Of a DNA stretch of 16,892 nucleotides, positions 14,174-16,892 are shown one piece after another. The stretch comes from JAGDMS01 sp050015455 (lineage in GTDB: Bacteria; Desulfobacterota; Binatia; HRBIN30). A model generated the notes under the pieces. The model ran no database searches and was not told where the DNA came from. It saw only the letters and a program-made list of their open reading frames with translations. How positions within the stretch are numbered: position 1 is the stretch's first letter; each line of letters opens with the position of its first letter. Where the stretch lies: assembly GCA_050015455.1 (NCBI GenBank), contig JBEKBJ010000114.1:1-16892 (forward strand), in the 5' to 3' direction. Made by a program: the position numbers and the translations under genes.

Positions 14174-15460
14174 CTACGCCTCCCTTCTCAAAGCCGCGAC
14201 GTTCGCGAAGAACTCGCGCAACACCCAGACAGCAAACATTCCGATGATCACAAAGAAGACCCAAGTGCCTGCGCTATCCAGGAAGCTCGTCACGTCCTTG
14301 GAGATGGCGACCAGTTTCATCTCTGAGAGCTTCGCCGGCAAGGCGAACAACCGGTTGACGAATCCCCCGAGGATCGTCACGGCATAGAAACCCCTGATAT
14401 GGATCCCCTTGACAACTTTCGTCGTCAGAGCGCCGAACTGAATCCCAATCAGGGAACCCAGCAGCATGCCCATGGCCAGGGTGTAGAAGATAAAGCCATA
14501 GATCGCGTATTGAGTGATACTGGCATATCCCGCGGTAAAGATGATCTGAAGGATATCCGTGCCGACCGTGGTGAATGACGAGACGCCGAGCACATACACG
14601 AATATCGGGAACGTCAAGAACCCCCCGCCGACGCCCATGATCGAGGCTGCCAGCCCGACGAGCGCACCGCAGATGGCGACAAAAACGCCGGCGATTTTCT
14701 TGCCTCCCGGCACGAGGTCTTCGTCGAACGTAATCACGGGCGGGATCCGCGCCGACTGGAGTCGGGCGGTGATGCCTTTCTTCGCCGACGCAGCCAGTTC
14801 ACCGCGCGCACTCTCCCCCGGATGTGCACCCACAGCACTCGGGCCCTTTCGCAGCCTGAGAAAATCGACCAACGCATAGGTGCCGAGAAAGCCCAGCAAG
14901 ACCACGTAGACGATGTTGATGAACGTATCGCTCAACACGGGGTTCTTCTCGTACAGCGTCCGATTGATGAGCCCGCCGGCTGTGGCGCCGAGGCCTGATC
15001 CAACCAGAAACGCCACCGCCAACTTGACAGAGACATTGCCCAGCTTACGGTGTACCGCCGTCCCCATGATGGCTTTGGCGAAGATGTGAAACAGGTCGGT
15101 GCCCACTGCGAGGATGCCCTTCACGCCCACGCTCATCAGCGCCGGCGTGATGATGAACCCGCCGCCGGCGCCGATGCAGCCGGTGATCAGTCCGGCACAC
15201 AGCCCCACAAGAATGGAGACCACAAAAACGAAAGGCGTATAAAAGGCCGGTGCGTAGGCTTCCTTTCCTCCCAGGATCTTGGGCAGGTCTCCAGCCAGCG
15301 CCACCCCAATCGGCAAGATCGGGAGCAGCAGCAAGAACAGGAGCCACCGGCGCCTGCTGTTCTTCATAATGTTGTCCGAGACACAGATTTCCCAGCGAGC
15401 GTGGGCCACGCAGGCCATCTGGATAGCCTGATACAACGTTCTCATTCTGCCCAGTGCCAT
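14174..15460 (-). CDS. TauE/SafE family anion exporter
   Basis: 428 aa from ATG 15460, with GAGGAGG three bases upstream deciding the start. It belongs to the TauE/SafE (TSUP) family, which moves sulfite, sulfoacetate and other organic anions across the inner membrane. The two family half-repeats are clear: G-C-I-G-A-G-G-G-F-I-I-T-P-A-L at 94-108 with V-G-T-D-L-F-H-I, and I-M-G-V-G-G-G-F-L-T-F-P at 274-285 with V-G-T-D-I-L-Q-I. At 428 aa it is much longer than the usual ~250-300. It has a ~38-residue cytoplasmic N-terminal extension before the first membrane segment and a ~50-residue charged loop (204-256) between the halves. These extensions could be docking sites for the linked phosphotransfer proteins. 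There is a 114-base gap to the receiver gene upstream. Confidence 0.88.
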   Translation of the reverse strand: MALGRMRTLYQAIQMACVAHARWEICVSDNIMKNSRRRWLLFLLLLPILPIGVALAGDLPKILGGKEAYAPAFYTPFVFVVSILVGLCAGLITGCIGAGGGFIITPALMSVGVKGILAVGTDLFHIFAKAIMGTAVHRKLGNVSVKLAVAFLVGSGLGATAGGLINRTLYEKNPVLSDTFINIVYVVLLGFLGTYALVDFLRLRKGPSAVGAHPGESARGELAASAKKGITARLQSARIPPVITFDEDLVPGGKKIAGVFVAICGALVGLAASIMGVGGGFLTFPIFVYVLGVSSFTTVGTDILQIIFTAGYASITQYAIYGFIFYTLAMGMLLGSLIGIQFGALTTKVVKGIHIRGFYAVTILGGFVNRLFALPAKLSEMKLVAISKDVTSFLDSAGTWVFFVIIGMFAVWVLREFFANVAALRREA

Positions 15461-15574
15461 ATTCCCTCCTCACAGTGACTGCCTTACATGTTGAGTAGAG
15501 TGTGCTGGCGTCTTCAGCGATCACTCCCGGCATCCGGCAGGGTTCGGATAGCGGCCCGTTCTTCCTCCCTGTGC

Positions 15575-15991
15575 TCAATCGTTCACAAGACCGGTCTTCC
15601 CCGAGCTGTGCTCGCTCATCGCCTTTTTCTTGAAGGCATCCTGGAGTTTGTACAACAGCTCATCGATGTCGACCGGCTTGATCAAGTAATCGAAAGCCCC
15701 CAGCTCCATGCCCTGCACAGCAGTCTCCACGTTGGCATGGCCGGTCAGCATGATCACCTCGACTCCGGGGTTGATCTGCTTGATCTCCCTCAAGGTCTGC
15801 AGGCCGTCCATTTGCGGCATTCGCATGTCGAGGACCACGACGTCGATGGGAGTGTCCTGAACGGTGCGGATCGCTTCGGCGCCGCTATTTGCCGCGACCA
15901 ATCTCAACTTTCGCTTCCGCAGTCGCTTCGTCAGAACCTCCAGGAAGTCCTTCTCATCATCGACCAGCAACACACTCATCTCATCCGTCAT
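15575..15991 (-). CDS. Stand-alone response regulator receiver protein
   Basis: 138 aa from ATG 15991, with AGGAG close upstream; ATG 15979 is a possible alternative. It is a single CheY/Spo0F-like receiver with D11/D12, phospho-acceptor D55 in V-V-L-D-M-R-M-P-Q-M-D-G, T83 and K105 in Y-L-I-K-P-V. All phosphorylation residues are present. A short tail follows (K-K-K-A-M-S-E-H-S-S), with no output domain. It follows the truncated kinase-receiver gene by 37 bases and could take phosphate from it or compete with its atypical receiver. The gap 15461-15574 shows an SD for the next gene but no promoter I can support. Confidence 0.93.
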   Translation of the reverse strand: MTDEMSVLLVDDEKDFLEVLTKRLRKRKLRLVAANSGAEAIRTVQDTPIDVVVLDMRMPQMDGLQTLREIKQINPGVEVIMLTGHANVETAVQGMELGAFDYLIKPVDIDELLYKLQDAFKKKAMSEHSSGKTGLVND

Positions 15992-16028
15992 CTGCTCCTC
16001 GTTTCTCGTTCCGCATCCCCACCTCCTC

Positions 16029-16774
16029 CTAGATCCGCCGGGAGGTGATTTCTTTGATACGGACCTCCATGATTTTCTGCTCCTGCCGGCGTTTTCGCCG
16101 CCTAGCCCTCTCAATCTGGTCAAGCAGTTGCTCCAGGTCGCACGGCTTCACCAGGTAATCGAAGGCGCCCAGTTTGATCCCTTCGATGGCGGATTCAATG
16201 GTGGTATCGGCAGAGAGCAGAATCACCTCCACGAGGGGACGGACGGCTTTGATTTCCCGGAGGGTCTCGATGCCGCCCATCCCCGGCATGTTGACACCCA
16301 GCAGCACAACGTCGACATCCCTCTTGCGCTGTAGTTCCCGCAGCGCTTCCTCTCCACTGAACGCCGTGAGTATCTGCATGCCCCTCTTGGCGAGGCGTTT
16401 GCGGAGCGCCTCAACAAAGGGCATCTCGTCGTCGACGAGCAGCACCACCGTCGGCGCGCTGACCATCGCCGTCGGTGGGGTCTCCTCTTCCGCAGGCTCC
16501 CCCTCAGCCGGTGCCGTTACACTCCGGGGCCGCTCTTCGCGCCTTTGCCAGGGAATACGCACATGGAATGTCGTCCCCATCCCCGGCTGACTCTCGACGC
16601 TGATATCCCCACCCATTTTCTCGATGAGTCCGTAGCAGATTGACAGCCCGAGTCCCGTACCTTTACCAACTGGTTTTGTTGTAAAGAAAGGATCAAAGAT
16701 CTTGTCCAAGTGGGCTTTGGGAATGCCCTGGCCGTTGTCGGATACGTCGATCACGACGTCCCGGTCATCGCATC
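16029..16774 (-). pseudogene. Truncated hybrid histidine kinase with atypical receiver domain
   Basis: The frame is open up to the IS junction at 16775, so sensor, HisKA and the HATPase N-box are missing. What remains starts at the G1 region (I-D-V-S-D-N-G-Q-G-I-P), then F-F-T-T-K-P-V-G-K-G-T-G-L-G-L-S, a proline/glutamate-rich linker and a full receiver domain of ~120 residues. In the receiver, counted from GTG 16754, the acidic pair D108/D109, S181 and K203 are kept, but the phospho-acceptor is Gly153 (codon GGT, 16296-16298) in V-V-L-L-G-V-N-M-P-G-M-G-G. A basic helical tail (R-A-R-R-R-K-R-R) ends the protein. If the contig end is an assembly break, the intact gene may exist in some cells. 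As shown it cannot be a working kinase. Confidence 0.85.
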
Positions 16775-16892
16775 TGTGGGTTCCGGAAATTCTGTCCGCT
16801 TTTTTCCGGAAATTCTGTCCGGTTTAGTAGCGTGATCGCTGTTTGAATCGGGCAAGTCAAGCGGCGGCAAGTGGCGAGTGCGGTAGGAGGGG
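16775..16892 (+). mobile_element. End of an IS21-like insertion sequence (right copy)
   Basis: The inverted copy of the first 113 bases starts here with 5'-TGTGGGTTCCGG, exactly where the kinase coding sequence stops, so this is the inserted element's tip. Two tandem units (TTCCGGAAATTCTGTCCG) lie at about 16781-16798 and 16804-16820. The sequence then runs ~65 bases to a purine-rich GGTAGGAGGGG at the window edge, which looks like the ribosome site of a transposase gene just outside. Both window ends show this same leader end, so the two IS copies point away from the interior. Confidence 0.6.

Noticed and set aside
15461..15574. Possible sigma-54 or sigma-70 promoter before the TauE-like gene
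   Set aside because: No GG-N10-GC pair or convincing -35/-10 pair found by eye; only the ribosome site of the next gene is supported.

Overview
This window comes from a GC-rich bacterium (about 60% GC by eye), most likely a Gram-negative. The right-hand operon looks like those of deltaproteobacterial and related lineages, but no marker gene is present, so the taxonomy is only a guess. Both ends carry the same 113-base sequence in inverted orientation (1-113 and 16775-16887, one mismatch). I read these as the same end of two insertion-sequence copies, probably IS21-like. Each cuts a gene: a DNA methylase/AlbA_2 gene on the left and a hybrid histidine kinase on the right. The ends therefore look like IS-bounded or assembly break points.

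Left third (114 to about 3300, plus strand): an accessory island of small genes with decaying duplicates. In order: the 3' part of a DNA methyltransferase fused to an AlbA_2 domain; a DUF4258/DUF2283 pair overlapping by ATGA; a degenerate copy of the AlbA_2 3' end; a DUF6883/DUF4926 pair; a stub of a second DUF4926 gene; an unrecognised 86-aa protein; a 175-bp MITE-like element with 7-bp flanking direct repeats; a hicB-hicA toxin-antitoxin pair; and a leftover DUF6883 3' end. It looks like a hot spot of toxin-antitoxin-like modules with repeated recombination.

Right four fifths (16774 down to 3308, minus strand): one long co-directional set of genes with mostly short gaps or overlaps. In transcription order: truncated histidine kinase-receiver hybrid, stand-alone receiver, TauE/SafE-type anion exporter, a 235-aa two-TM protein, two tandem paralogous PEP-synthase-like proteins (880 and 840 aa), a Cache-PAS histidine kinase, a second receiver protein, a CBS-domain protein and a SLC13/DASS anion transporter.

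The PEP-synthase-like pair keeps the nucleotide-binding motifs and the swivelling phospho-histidine domain. It lacks a recognisable PEP/pyruvate barrel and instead has a shared C-terminal domain containing a C-R-T-x-H-D-I-T-R motif, plus a helical N-terminal domain. With two two-component modules, a CBS sensor and two families of anion transporter around it, this is the best candidate here for an undescribed system: phosphotransfer-linked sensing and transport of an inorganic or organic anion, possibly a sulfur oxyanion. That role is inference. The truncated hybrid kinase also has Gly in place of the receiver's phospho-accepting Asp.
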